A DNA stretch of 34,115 nt from Malaciobacter halophilus. Lineage in GTDB: Bacteria; Campylobacterota; Campylobacteria; Campylobacterales; Arcobacteraceae. The translations under genes and the position numbers were made by a program. The notes under the pieces are model-generated. The model worked only from the letters and a program-made list of their open reading frames with translations, made no database searches and was not told the origin of the DNA. The DNA is taken from NCBI RefSeq assembly GCF_002837275.1, contig NZ_NXIF01000024.1, positions 1 to 34,115 of the forward strand. The letters are read 5' to 3'. Shown piece by piece: positions 9,013 through 19,157 of this stretch (its first letter is position 1; every line of letters begins with the position of its first letter).

Positions 9013-9033
9013 TATTTTACTAAAAGTAAAATA
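9013..9033. repeat. Small inverted repeat upstream of the mrp promoter
   Basis: TATTTTACT (9013-9021) and AGTAAAATA (9025-9033) form a perfect 9-bp inverted repeat around AAA. It lies about 55-75 bases upstream of the putative mrp -10 box and downstream of the thiC terminator. It is all AT-rich, so it may be chance; a regulator site is possible. Confidence 0.35.
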
Positions 9034-9054
9034 TCTTTTACCTAAAATTTAGCT

Positions 9055-9085
9055 AAAAAAAAAGAGTGGAAAACTTCCACTCTTT
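9055..9085 (-). terminator. Intrinsic terminator of thiC
   Basis: An 11-bp perfect stem pairs 9061-9071 with 9075-9085 around AAC, and on the minus strand runs into a long U tract (9063-9055). It lies 16 bases past the thiC stop codon. Confidence 0.9.
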
Positions 9086-9101
9086 TAAAATAATAAAACT
9101 C

Positions 9102-10481
<1,380 letters not shown>

Positions 10482-10606
10482 TTATATCAAATTTTTTTTA
10501 TATAAGCTTAATTATTTAATGTAAATTAACATTATTAAGATTTACGTTTCGATTTTTCATAGGGTTTTTTGTATAATTGAGTTTAGTTTGAATATAGGGA
10601 AAATTT

Positions 10607-11422
10607 ATGAGTAAGAAAATTAGTGATAAAATAGACTCTTTACCACCATTACCTAAAAGTGTAATAGAGTTAGAGAAGTTCAGAAAGCTTCCAAACAAAG
10701 ACCCAGATGAATTATTAAAAATAATAGAAAAAGACCCTTTAATAGTTACTACACTATTAAGAGTTGCAAACTCTTCAATGTTTGCTTTTAGAAGTAGAGT
10801 GGATACTGTACATAGAGCCATCTCTTTACTTGGTGTAAATTTTTGTATATCTATTGCTCTTGGTTCTGTTGTACAAGATTTAATTAGATCTAATCTTGAA
10901 GCATATGCAATTTCAACAGATGAGTTTATGGAAAACTCTAATTTAGCATCATCTTTTGTACATAACTGGATGCATTCAATTGAACCTAATTTAAAAGATG
11001 ACTTGATACTTGCAGCATTTTTACAAGAAGTAGGTAAGTTTATTATTTCTGATGTTGTAATAGAGAATAACCAAATAAATGAGTTTCAAGAAATGCTAAA
11101 AGAAGATGTTTCAAAAGCTGAAAAGGAGTTTACAGGTTTTACTTGTGCTAAAATTACTGCAAATATCTTTAAGCATTGGAAACTTGACCCAAATTTAATT
11201 TTTTCTATTGGCTTTGTGCAAAACTTAAATTCATGTCCAAAAGAGTTCATAAAAAAATGTCAAATTTTAGAAATAACAAAATATGTGTGTGAAATGACAG
11301 CTCCATTAAGTGAAAGAAATATTCAAAAAGCTATAAATAAAGCTATTGAATATGATTTTGATATTGAACCATTAGTAAACACTATTGATAACCTGAAAGC
11401 AAAAACTAGTAACAAAGCTTAA
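10607..11422 (+). CDS. HDOD-domain signalling protein
   Basis: A 271-residue cytoplasmic protein made almost entirely of one HDOD domain (about residues 8-210). This domain is related to the HD phosphohydrolases but lacks their metal-dependent catalysis. Recognisable parts are SLPPLPKSVIELEKF at the start, IIEKDPLIVTTLLRVANSSMF, the DTVHRAISLLG block and LAAFLQEVGKFI. HDOD proteins are generally regulatory adaptors in bacterial signalling and motility; no partner domain is fused here. It diverges from thiC and is followed 57 bases later by ispDF. The ATG follows an AGGGA site. Confidence 0.88.
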   Translation: MSKKISDKIDSLPPLPKSVIELEKFRKLPNKDPDELLKIIEKDPLIVTTLLRVANSSMFAFRSRVDTVHRAISLLGVNFCISIALGSVVQDLIRSNLEAYAISTDEFMENSNLASSFVHNWMHSIEPNLKDDLILAAFLQEVGKFIISDVVIENNQINEFQEMLKEDVSKAEKEFTGFTCAKITANIFKHWKLDPNLIFSIGFVQNLNSCPKEFIKKCQILEITKYVCEMTAPLSERNIQKAINKAIEYDFDIEPLVNTIDNLKAKTSNKA

Positions 11423-11431
11423 ATTTAGCAT

Positions 11432-11464
11432 AAGTTACATTAGACTATAATTTGTAACTTTTTT
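11432..11464 (+). promoter_or_regulatory. Overlapping hairpin and -10 element between HDOD gene and ispDF
   Basis: AAGTTACA (11432-11439) pairs with TGTAACTT (11453-11460) and is followed by Ts, so it resembles a weak terminator for the HDOD gene. The 13-base loop region contains TATAAT (11446-11451), suitable as a -10 element for ispDF. Which role is real cannot be told from sequence. Confidence 0.4.
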
Positions 11465-11479
11465 ACACAAGGGGAAAGT

Positions 11480-12604
11480 TTGTCTAATGTAACATTGATT
11501 ATACTTTGTGCAGGAAATTCATCAAGATTTACACTAAAAGCTAAAAAACAGTGGCTTAGAGTAGATAATGATCCGATTTGGTTGCATGTTTCAAAAAAAC
11601 TCATTTCTTATCATAACTTTGATAAGGTTATTGTTACTTCACATAAAAATGAAATTAACTATATGACAAACTTTAGTGATGATATTACTTTTGTAGAAGG
11701 TGGAGATACAAGACAAAATTCAATAAAAAATGCATTAAATGAAGTAAAAACAGATTATGTAATGATTACAGATGTTGCAAGAGTTGATGTCCCTATTGAA
11801 GTTATTCATAAGCTCATAGAACTCAAAAATGAAGCAGACTGTATTGTTCCTGTATTAAATGTTGCAGACACAGTTGTCTATGAAAATGAAACTATCAATA
11901 GAGATAAAGTAAAACTTATCCAAACTCCTCAACTTTCAAAAACTAAAATCCTAAAACATGCTTTAAATACTAATCTTGACTTTACTGATGATAGTTCAGC
12001 AATAAAAGCAGTAAATGGTACTATAAAATATATACAAGGTAGTCAAAGAAGTAAAAAATTAACTTTTAGTGATGATATAAATATACTTAAAAACCTTAAT
12101 TCGCCAAGTAAAGACTCTTTTACAGGTATTGGATATGATATTCACCCTTTTGAAAATGATAAACAGATGTTTTTAGGTGGAATACATATTGATGTGCCTT
12201 ATGGATTTAAGGCTCATAGTGATGGAGATGTGTTGATACACTCTGTTATTGATGCACTATTAGGTGCAGCTTGTGCTGGAGATATAGGAGAGTTTTTCCC
12301 AGATACAAGTGAAGAATACAAAGATGTAGATTCAAAAACTTTATTAAAACATATTGTAAACTTTATTTACAATGTTGGATATGAAATAATAAATATTGAT
12401 TTAACAATAATTGCGCAACAACCTAAAATTAATCCTTATAAAACTTTAATAAAATCTAAATTAGCAGAGCTTTTAAATATAGAAAAACGTTTTATAAATA
12501 TAAAAGCAACCACTGCAGAAAAGTTAGGTTTTATTGGAAGAAAAGAAGGAGTTGCTGTGCAAAGTGTAGCAACACTAAAATACTATGATTGGAAGAAAAA
12601 ATGA
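11480..12604 (+). CDS. ispDF: Bifunctional IspD/IspF isoprenoid biosynthesis enzyme
   Basis: Carries out two non-consecutive steps of the MEP pathway. IspD couples MEP to CTP, and IspF cyclises CDP-ME phosphate to MEcPP. The 374-residue fusion is the Campylobacterota form. The IspD half (about 1-205) has ILCAGNSSRF, EGGDTRQNS, DVARVD and IQTPQ. The IspF half (about 213-374) has the zinc-binding DIHPF, AHSDGDVLIHSVIDALLGA and GDIGEFFPD blocks. Translation starts at TTG (11480), with an AAGGGGAAAG ribosome binding site about 5 bases before it. No better ATG exists nearby. The stop overlaps the next gene's ATG (ATGA at 12601-12604), so translational coupling is likely. Confidence 0.96.
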   Translation: MSNVTLIILCAGNSSRFTLKAKKQWLRVDNDPIWLHVSKKLISYHNFDKVIVTSHKNEINYMTNFSDDITFVEGGDTRQNSIKNALNEVKTDYVMITDVARVDVPIEVIHKLIELKNEADCIVPVLNVADTVVYENETINRDKVKLIQTPQLSKTKILKHALNTNLDFTDDSSAIKAVNGTIKYIQGSQRSKKLTFSDDINILKNLNSPSKDSFTGIGYDIHPFENDKQMFLGGIHIDVPYGFKAHSDGDVLIHSVIDALLGAACAGDIGEFFPDTSEEYKDVDSKTLLKHIVNFIYNVGYEIINIDLTIIAQQPKINPYKTLIKSKLAELLNIEKRFINIKATTAEKLGFIGRKEGVAVQSVATLKYYDWKKK

Positions 12605-13485
12605 ATATATTAATAATTGAGAGTGAAATTTATTTAGCACAAAAAGTTGTTTCTAGACTACTAGATGATGGACATAGCTGTGATTATGTAGAGTCACCAA
12701 ATGTAGATAGTTTAACAAAAGAGTATGATATTGTACTATTGTCAACATCATTACCCGCAATGCAATGTAACAATATTATTAAAAAATATAAAGACTCTAT
12801 TATTATTCTTTTAGTATCTTACATATCAGATGAAACAGTTACTAATCCAATTAAAGATGGGGCAAAAGATTATATTATGAAACCATTTATTATGGATGAA
12901 TTAGTAAGAAAAATTTACCACTATAAAGAGTGTAGGTCGCTAAAGCAAGAACTTAATACTATGAGAAGATATCTTGATTTTATGTTTAAAGATATTGAAT
13001 TAGAAGAGACGACATTACCTCCTTCTTTCCCTGTTTTAGTAGAGACAAATTCTCAAAAATGCGCGGATAAATTAGTTTTTGAACTTTCAAGAAAACTAGA
13101 TATGGGCATAAAATTTATCTCTCTTAGCAATGATAATTGGCAAAAGGAGCTTAATAGTTCATTTAAGGGTATAGTATATTTAACTGATTATCATACATTA
13201 AAGAAAAATGCAAAAGATAATTTACTTAAGTTAATTGAAGATAAAAAATGTGTATTAACTTCTTTAGAGAAAGAAGAGGAGTTTCCTTTCAAAAAAGTAG
13301 AATTTAATAAACCAGATTTAGTTGTTTTAAATAATAATATAATGACAATTAATGATTATGTAAAGCTTATGGTACTATCATTTCAATCTAAATATCCAGA
13401 TACGGAACTTAGTAAAAAACTTGGTATTTCAAGAAAATCTCTTTGGGAAAAGAGAAAAAAACTTGGTATTGAGAAAAAGAAATAA
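12601..13485 (+). CDS. Atypical orphan response regulator, HP1021/CemR-like
   Basis: A 294-residue DNA-binding regulator. The receiver-like domain, about 1-115, has lost the phosphorylation site. The beta-3 aspartate is replaced by S48 (DIVLLSTSLP), and the usual acidic pair is ESE (residues 7-9). The conserved lysine (K94, IMKPF) remains. A linker region of about 120-265 has no clear match. The last ~30 residues form a Fis-type helix-turn-helix (ELSKKLGISRKSLWEKRKKLGI). Position between ispDF and pgpA matches Cj1608 in Campylobacter and HP1021 in Helicobacter. Those regulators work without phosphorylation and affect redox responses, energy metabolism and replication initiation. Cysteines C27, C56 and C111 could be redox-sensitive. 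The start at 12601 overlaps the ispDF stop and is preferred over an ATG 12 bases upstream. Confidence 0.88.
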   Translation: MNILIIESEIYLAQKVVSRLLDDGHSCDYVESPNVDSLTKEYDIVLLSTSLPAMQCNNIIKKYKDSIIILLVSYISDETVTNPIKDGAKDYIMKPFIMDELVRKIYHYKECRSLKQELNTMRRYLDFMFKDIELEETTLPPSFPVLVETNSQKCADKLVFELSRKLDMGIKFISLSNDNWQKELNSSFKGIVYLTDYHTLKKNAKDNLLKLIEDKKCVLTSLEKEEEFPFKKVEFNKPDLVVLNNNIMTINDYVKLMVLSFQSKYPDTELSKKLGISRKSLWEKRKKLGIEKKK

Positions 13486-13494
13486 GGAATTAAC

Positions 13495-13974
13495 TTGAGA
13501 AAATTCTTCTTAACTGTTTGTTTTAGTGGCTTAAGCCCTAAAGCACCTGGAACTGTTGGAAGTATTGTTGCACTTTTTTTAGGTGTTTTATTATTACAAT
13601 ATATTCATGAATCAACTCTATTTTTACTTGCTTTTTTAATCTCTGTAATTGCTGTTAAGCAAATTAACAAATATGAAGAAGATGTAAAAGAGCATGATAG
13701 TAAAGAAATCGTAATTGATGAACTTGCTGGTATGTGGATTGCTCTTTCTATTTGTGGTATTACTCCAGAAAATATCTATTACTTAGCACCTATTGCTTTT
13801 ATATACTTTAGAATTTTTGATATTTGGAAACCTTCTATTATAGGAAGAATTGATGAAAATGTAAAAGGTGGTTGGGGTGTTATGGGTGATGACATCGTAG
13901 CTGGATTTGCAGCTGGTATTGCAGCTAGTGGGACTTACTTTTTAATTGAGAAGTTTATCTTACCTACAATATAA
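13495..13974 (+). CDS. pgpA: Phosphatidylglycerophosphatase A
   Basis: An inner-membrane enzyme that dephosphorylates phosphatidylglycerol phosphate to phosphatidylglycerol. The 159-residue product has the family hallmarks LSPKAPGTVGS (about 13-23), VIDELAGMW (73-81) and GDDIVAGFAAG (131-141), with about four hydrophobic segments. The start is TTG, with an AAGGAA site 6 bases upstream; it follows the regulator gene by 9 bases. It probably ends the HDOD/ispDF/regulator/pgpA transcription unit at the hairpin directly downstream. Confidence 0.95.
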   Translation: MRKFFLTVCFSGLSPKAPGTVGSIVALFLGVLLLQYIHESTLFLLAFLISVIAVKQINKYEEDVKEHDSKEIVIDELAGMWIALSICGITPENIYYLAPIAFIYFRIFDIWKPSIIGRIDENVKGGWGVMGDDIVAGFAAGIAASGTYFLIEKFILPTI

Positions 13975-14001
13975 AACAAACGATTAATGTCGTTTGTTTA
14001 A
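13974..14001 (+). terminator. Intrinsic terminator of the ispDF-regulator-pgpA unit
   Basis: A 10-bp perfect stem pairs 13974-13983 with 13990-13999 around TTAATG. The stem's 3' arm ends in Ts. It starts at the pgpA stop codon and faces the convergent carA gene. Confidence 0.75.
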
Positions 14002-14027
14002 ATAATCTACTCTAATTTAAAACTTTA

Positions 14028-14067
14028 ACACAAAGATTGCAAAATAAGATAACTTATTTTACAATCT
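14028..14067 (-). terminator. Hairpin overlapping the carA stop, probable carA-operon terminator
   Basis: 14034-14048 pairs with 14053-14067 (six bp, one mismatch, eight bp) around ATAA. On the minus strand it is followed by TTTGTGTT. The stem includes the carA stop codon and its last codons, so the end of the coding region doubles as terminator stem. Confidence 0.6.
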
Positions 14068-15178
14068 TAGCGAATTCTGAAAAGATATACTTCGACTCAT
14101 GAGGACCTGGACTAGCCTCTGGGTGATGTTGAACAGAAAAAATCTCTTTATTTTTATATCTTACACCCTCAATAGTATTATCAAATAGATTCATATGTGT
14201 TACTTCTGCTATTTGTGTAATGCTATCTGGTACATTATAGTTATGATTTTGTGCAGTTATTTCAACAATTTTAGTCTCTGGATTAGCAACTGGATGATTT
14301 CCACCATGTTGTCCAAATTTTAATTTATATGTATCAAATCCATGTGCTATTGATAACATTTGGTGCCCTAAACAAATAGCAAATATTGGAATATCTGATT
14401 TTATAAGTTTTTGAACTTGTTCTTTCTCTTTTGTTAAAGTAAGAGGATCACCAGGACCATTTGATAAAAAAACTCCTCCAATCTCTTTTGCTTCAAATCT
14501 AGCTATTAAATCATCAGCTTTAAAACTTGCAGGTACAACTTCAACTTCAAGTCCTGATTCAACTAGCTCATTTAAGATATTTCTTTTTACTCCAAAATCA
14601 ATAACAACAACTTTTTTATCACTCATTACTGCTTTGTTATAACTCATTTTAGAGTGATTCCATGCACCATATTTATGAATATATGGTTCTTGTGTTGTTA
14701 CTTCTTCTATATAGTTAATATCTTCAATTCTAGGACTTTGTTCTAATAGTTTTTTTAATTCATCTTTATCATGAATCTCAGTTGAAGCTATCATCATCAT
14801 AGCTCCTTCATCCCTTACTATCTTAGTTAAATATCTTGTATCAATATCACAAATACCCAAAACATTATGCTCTTTTAATAAAGAGTCTAAATCACCTTTA
14901 GCTCTAAAGTTTGAATATTCATGATGATAGTTTCTAACTAATACTCCTTTACAATGGCAAGATCTGCTTTCCATATCATCTTCATTTACACCAACATTAC
15001 CAATTTCAGGCATTGTAAATGTAACAAATTGACCAGCATATGAAGGGTCAGAGATTATTTCTTGATACCCAGTCATAGATGTATTAAATACTATTTCTCC
15101 AACACTTGTACCTGTTGCACCAAAAGAATTTGCTTCTAAAAAAACTCCATTTTCTAAATATATCCAAACTTTTTGCAT
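14054..15178 (-). CDS. carA: Carbamoyl-phosphate synthase small (glutaminase) subunit
   Basis: Releases ammonia from glutamine and feeds it to CarB for carbamoyl phosphate, the precursor of pyrimidines and arginine. The 374-residue product has the N-terminal CarA domain (about 1-145; TSVGEIVFNTSMTGYQE, DPSYAGQ). A class I glutamine amidotransferase domain covers about 188-374, with nucleophile C269 in AICLGHQ and the H352/E354 pair in QHHPEASPGP. It is last in a five-gene minus-strand operon, one base after the DUF507 gene. carB is not in the window. Confidence 0.98.
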   Translation of the reverse strand: MQKVWIYLENGVFLEANSFGATGTSVGEIVFNTSMTGYQEIISDPSYAGQFVTFTMPEIGNVGVNEDDMESRSCHCKGVLVRNYHHEYSNFRAKGDLDSLLKEHNVLGICDIDTRYLTKIVRDEGAMMMIASTEIHDKDELKKLLEQSPRIEDINYIEEVTTQEPYIHKYGAWNHSKMSYNKAVMSDKKVVVIDFGVKRNILNELVESGLEVEVVPASFKADDLIARFEAKEIGGVFLSNGPGDPLTLTKEKEQVQKLIKSDIPIFAICLGHQMLSIAHGFDTYKLKFGQHGGNHPVANPETKIVEITAQNHNYNVPDSITQIAEVTHMNLFDNTIEGVRYKNKEIFSVQHHPEASPGPHESKYIFSEFAKIVK

Positions 15179-15179
15179 G

Positions 15180-15731
15180 TTACATTAACCCTCTTTTTAT
15201 TAATTCTTCTTCATACAATCTATTGTAAACAATATCGTACTCTTCAGTACCTGGAATTAACTTTCTTTTGTAGTGTTTTATTTTTTCAAAAACTACACCA
15301 TCTGCTTTTTCAAAACCTTTTAAAAACTCATCAATTGAAGTAAAAATTACATTTTTAACTTGATTGTCTGAACAAGTATAATGGATATAATCTTCTTCCC
15401 ATAAAAAATCTAGTATCTTATGTGCAATATCTGAAAATCTATCTTCATTATTTAAAATTACACCAAACTCATTTGCCATTCTTTTTTTAGTCATCCAAAA
15501 AAGTTGTCTATAATCTGCATTTAAAAACTCTATTTCTGCTTCTTGTTCTTCTAAAATATCTGCAACTTTTTCATCTAAATCGTGTTCATTATCAATATCT
15601 TCTACCAAGATTCTTTCAATCTCTTGAATAATCTCTTCTTTTGTTTTTCTAATTTCAACAAAATCACAATTTACTAAGTCTCTTGCAACTCTCCTTGCAA
15701 TGTATTTTGTATGATGTAACTTTATTCTCAT
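15180..15731 (-). CDS. DUF507 family protein
   Basis: A 183-residue charged, soluble, mostly helical protein with Glu/Lys-rich segments; function unknown. The N-terminal MRIKLHHTKYIARRVARDL and the EEIIQEIERILVED region match the DUF507 pattern, which occurs in Campylobacterota and some other Gram-negatives next to carA. No catalytic motif, signal peptide or membrane segment is visible. It lies between purA (3 bases) and carA (1 base), so it is certainly co-transcribed with both. Beyond that, no role in nucleotide synthesis can be claimed. Confidence 0.85.
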   Translation of the reverse strand: MRIKLHHTKYIARRVARDLVNCDFVEIRKTKEEIIQEIERILVEDIDNEHDLDEKVADILEEQEAEIEFLNADYRQLFWMTKKRMANEFGVILNNEDRFSDIAHKILDFLWEEDYIHYTCSDNQVKNVIFTSIDEFLKGFEKADGVVFEKIKHYKRKLIPGTEEYDIVYNRLYEEELIKRGLM

Positions 15732-15734
15732 AGC

Positions 15735-16985
15735 CTACCCTCTTATAATAGTATCGTCTCTCTCTGGTGAAGTTGAAATAATTCCAACTTTTACTCCTGT
15801 AAGTTCTTCAATTCTTTCAATATATTTTTTTGCATTTTCTGGAAGTTTGTCAAATTCTCTAACTCCAACAACACTATCCCATCCATCCATTTCTTCATAA
15901 ATAGGTTTAACATTTTCTAAATCACTTGGCATATAATCAATTCTCTCTTTATTATAATCATATGCAACACAAATTTTTATTTTAGGAAACCCATCTAAAA
16001 CATCAAGTTTCATTAAAGATAATTGGTCACAACCATTTAATCTACTTGCATGTTTTACAGCGATTGCATCAAACCAACCACATCTTCTTCCTCTTCCTGT
16101 TGTAACACCAACTTCTTTACCAATATCAGCAATTTTTTGACCTTGCTCAGTAAAATCTTCAGAAGGAAAAGGTCCATTACCAACTCTTGTAGTATAAGCC
16201 TTAACAATACCAGTAACTACTCCAATATCTTTTGGACTTAGACCAAGTCCAGTACAAGCTCCTGCACTTACTGTACTTGAAGAAGTAACATAAGGATAAG
16301 TTCCATGGTCAATATCAAGTAGTGTTCCTTGTGCACCCTCAAGTAATACTTTTTTACCTTCATCTAGTGCTTTCCAAACCATATTTGTAGTATTTGCAAT
16401 ATATGGTTCAAGTTTTTGCTTGTAAGAATCTAATAGTTTAGTTAATTCATCTTTTGATGGAGTTTCAATATCTAATACGTCAAAAATCGCTCTATTTTGC
16501 TCAAAAAATTCAATAATACTTTTTGCTAATTTTGTTGAATTTAATAATTCGCCAACTCTAAAACCTGACCTTGCAATCTTTTCTGCATATGCTGGGCCTA
16601 TTCCTTTTCCAGTTGTACCTATTGCCTTATCACCTTTTAGTTTCTCTTTAGCTTGGTCTATTTGAGCATGATATGGTAGATTTAAATGGGCTTTATCTGA
16701 GATAAATAACCTACCTTCTAAATTTTCAAACTGTTCCATCTCTTTAATAATTGACTCAGGAGAAACAACAACTCCATTTCCAATTATATTTATTGCTTTT
16801 GGATTTAAAACACCAGAAGGAATTAAGTGCAATGCATATCTTACACCCTCTACCCAAATTGTATGACCGGCATTGTGTCCACCTTGACTTCTACAAACCA
16901 TATCATAATTTTGGGCAAGCATATCTACCATCTTACCTTTTCCTTCATCACCCCATTGAATTCCAACTATTAAGTCCGCTTTCAT
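15735..16985 (-). CDS. purA: Adenylosuccinate synthetase
   Basis: Joins IMP and aspartate using GTP, the first committed step to AMP. The 416-residue protein shows [14 protein letters not shown] with catalytic D13, and GGHNAGHTI with catalytic H41. It also has [30 protein letters not shown] and [12 protein letters not shown], and the aspartate-binding region [14 protein letters not shown]. It is third in a tight minus operon, 5 bases after hisZ and 3 before the DUF507 gene. Confidence 0.98.
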   Translation of the reverse strand: MKADLIVGIQWGDEGKGKMVDMLAQNYDMVCRSQGGHNAGHTIWVEGVRYALHLIPSGVLNPKAINIIGNGVVVSPESIIKEMEQFENLEGRLFISDKAHLNLPYHAQIDQAKEKLKGDKAIGTTGKGIGPAYAEKIARSGFRVGELLNSTKLAKSIIEFFEQNRAIFDVLDIETPSKDELTKLLDSYKQKLEPYIANTTNMVWKALDEGKKVLLEGAQGTLLDIDHGTYPYVTSSSTVSAGACTGLGLSPKDIGVVTGIVKAYTTRVGNGPFPSEDFTEQGQKIADIGKEVGVTTGRGRRCGWFDAIAVKHASRLNGCDQLSLMKLDVLDGFPKIKICVAYDYNKERIDYMPSDLENVKPIYEEMDGWDSVVGVREFDKLPENAKKYIERIEELTGVKVGIISTSPERDDTIIRG

Positions 16986-16990
16986 TATCT

Positions 16991-17836
16991 TTAATCCTCT
17001 AAAATTTTTAATAAACTATCAGTATAAAGTGCAAATCCAAGTGAAGTAAGTCCTTCACTACTATACATTCCACCTCTACTTAAAATTGAGTTACCATCAA
17101 TAACTCTATAATAAATCCCATCATAATATTTTAATGAACCATAATATAAAGGAGAGATTACAATATTATCATAATCTACTTCTAAGGCCTTATTATGTAG
17201 GTTTTCTAGTTCATCTTTAATACTATTTGGTACAACTTTAATCGCTTCTTTTAAATCACTTATATCTTTTACTTCTAAAAGTTTTGTTAACCACTCATTT
17301 TTTAATTCAAAAAGTTGAGCAATTTCTCCATTTTTAAATAGTTCAATATCTAAATTTAACTCTTCACTAATAATTCTTGGTATTTTGATATTAGCTATTT
17401 GTAAAACAGGTTTAATATTAAGCTCTTTTAAGATTTTCACATTTAAATTTATAATATCAGCAATATTATTATGACTAATCCATTCGCATCCTATTTGATA
17501 CTCTTCATTTGCAGGATAAGTAAAAATAGGTTGAATATAAAACCACTTTTTATGACTTGTAGTTCTTCCTAATCTTTTTGTAATAATTCTTACTACATCA
17601 AGTGTAGAGTCTGCTCTTAAAGAAACCTGTTCATTATCTTTATCAGAAAATTTTATTAGTTTTCTTCCATGCTGTATTGATTGGTGTTGAGAGTAAGAAA
17701 AGTTTGGTGTAATAATCTCTTCAAAATCATTACTATCCAAAATAGTACTTACTTTATACTCTAACTCTCTTTTTTGCCTTGCTTTTTTTCCAAAGTATAA
17801 TCTACTTCCATTTGGTATTTCGTGTTCGAAAATCAT
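16991..17836 (-). CDS. hisZ: ATP phosphoribosyltransferase regulatory subunit (HisZ-like)
   Basis: A catalytically inactive relative of histidyl-tRNA synthetase that partners short-form HisG in the first step of histidine synthesis. The 281-residue protein corresponds to the class II core only: an N-terminal [20 protein letters not shown], a motif 2-like [17 protein letters not shown], and a C-terminal [17 protein letters not shown]. It lacks the anticodon-binding domain. It is shorter than many HisZ proteins, and hisG is not in the window. A hisZ-purA pairing is common in proteobacteria, which supports the call. It is separated from the aminotransferase gene by 3 bases and from purA by 5. 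Confidence 0.85.
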   Translation of the reverse strand: MIFEHEIPNGSRLYFGKKARQKRELEYKVSTILDSNDFEEIITPNFSYSQHQSIQHGRKLIKFSDKDNEQVSLRADSTLDVVRIITKRLGRTTSHKKWFYIQPIFTYPANEEYQIGCEWISHNNIADIINLNVKILKELNIKPVLQIANIKIPRIISEELNLDIELFKNGEIAQLFELKNEWLTKLLEVKDISDLKEAIKVVPNSIKDELENLHNKALEVDYDNIVISPLYYGSLKYYDGIYYRVIDGNSILSRGGMYSSEGLTSLGFALYTDSLLKILED

Positions 17837-17839
17837 AAA

Positions 17840-18946
17840 TTAAGCCTTAAACATTTTTGATGAAAACACTTTATTAGCTGTTCCATCAAAAGTTCTTACT
17901 CCAAGTTCATCTAATGCTAACTCTATTGCATTTACAACCCATGTAGCTTCAAAATCTTCTACTAATCCCATATGATTAATTCTAAAGATTTTTCCCTTTA
18001 AGTGGTCTTGTCCACCTGCAATATTTATATTATATTTAGTCTTTAAAATCTTTCTAATTTCATTTGAATGTTCACTAAAAATAGCTGTCATTGCATTTGC
18101 AGGAACATTTGGGTAGATTTCAAGACCTATTGCTGTTAAAGCCTCTTTTGTTGCATCTGCTCTTTTACTTGTATCTTCAAAAAGTTTATCAAAACCTATA
18201 TTTTGTTTGATATAAGTTAAAATCTCTTTAAGACCAATAATTAAAGTAGTTGCTGCTGTCCATGCAGTTGTATTAGTTTTTTGTTTTTTTATTTCAGTTG
18301 CTAAATTAAAATAAAAACCTCTTGATTTTTTTTCAATTTTTTCAACAGCATCATTACTAAATCCAATTACAGCAAGCCCAGGAGGAAGCATAAGTGCTTT
18401 TTGACTACCTGTAATAACTGCATCTAAATTTGTTGTATCAATTTTTTCTACTCCAACTGCTGTAATTCCATCTGCAACAATTGTAATATTTTTATTAATC
18501 TTTTTAACTTCTTTTGCTAACTGTTCAACTGGATGTCTTAAACCTCCAGCACTTTCACAAAGTTGAATAAAAATCGCATCAATATCTTTATCATTTTTAA
18601 CTGCTTCAACTACTGCTTCAACACTTACAGGAGTATTCCACTCATTTTTTATTTCAGTATATTCAATATCAAAGGCTTTACAGATTTTTCCAAATCTTTC
18701 GCCAAATTTTCCTGAGTTGATAGTTAAAGCTTTTTTATGAGTTAAATTAGTAACACAAGCTTCCATTGCACCTGAACCACTTGATGCAAGCATTACTACC
18801 TCATCCATTTCATAAAGTTCAAATAGTAGTTCTCTTGTTTGTGCAAATATTGCTTCAAATTCTGGCGTTCTATGATGTATAGTTACGTCTGCCATCGCTT
18901 TTCTTACAAATTCTGGTACAGGAGTTGGACCTGGTGTTAATAGCAT
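17840..18946 (-). CDS. Class V aminotransferase, alanine/serine-glyoxylate type
   Basis: A 368-residue PLP-dependent fold-type I aminotransferase. The N-terminal TPGPTPVPEFVRKAMA and HHRTPEFEAIF are hallmarks of the alanine-/serine-glyoxylate group. PLP contacts are ASSGSGAMEA and VADGITAVG, and the Schiff-base lysine is K183 in TGSQKALMLPPGL. Many bacterial members supply serine or glycine, acting like serine-glyoxylate or phosphoserine aminotransferases. The exact substrate cannot be told here. It heads the operon with hisZ, purA, DUF507 and carA. An AAGGA site lies upstream of its ATG, and AT-rich leader DNA follows to 19020. Confidence 0.88.
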   Translation of the reverse strand: MLLTPGPTPVPEFVRKAMADVTIHHRTPEFEAIFAQTRELLFELYEMDEVVMLASSGSGAMEACVTNLTHKKALTINSGKFGERFGKICKAFDIEYTEIKNEWNTPVSVEAVVEAVKNDKDIDAIFIQLCESAGGLRHPVEQLAKEVKKINKNITIVADGITAVGVEKIDTTNLDAVITGSQKALMLPPGLAVIGFSNDAVEKIEKKSRGFYFNLATEIKKQKTNTTAWTAATTLIIGLKEILTYIKQNIGFDKLFEDTSKRADATKEALTAIGLEIYPNVPANAMTAIFSEHSNEIRKILKTKYNINIAGGQDHLKGKIFRINHMGLVEDFEATWVVNAIELALDELGVRTFDGTANKVFSSKMFKA

Positions 18947-19072
18947 ATCTAATATCCTTAAAACATATCTTTTTTAGTAAAACTCAATATTTTATCTAAA
19001 TCTAAATTATGAAGAGGTTAAGGCTTTTTTTACACATTTTTTATAAAAAATTAAATTTTTATAGATAAGCTA

Positions 19073-19101
19073 TTGACTTTCCCATTTTTTTTCTTTATAA
19101 T
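19073..19101 (+). promoter_or_regulatory. Near-consensus sigma-70 promoter of the lysine-rich histone-like gene
   Basis: TTGACT (19073-19078), a 17-base spacer and TATAAT (19096-19101); a second TATAAT lies at 19105-19110. The expected start of transcription near 19108 leaves a leader of about 50 bases before the ATG at 19158. It is one of only three promoters in the window with both boxes close to consensus, suggesting high expression. Confidence 0.75.
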
Positions 19102-19157
19102 CTCTATAATTTATGACTTTTTATATAAAAGTCAATAATTTATTAAAGGAAGAAGAC

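Noticed and set aside
19113..19157. Longer, 77-residue form of the lysine-rich protein starting at 19113
   Set aside because: The ATG at 19113 lies almost at the predicted transcription start and has no ribosome binding site, whereas the one at 19158 has AAAGGAAGA in good position.
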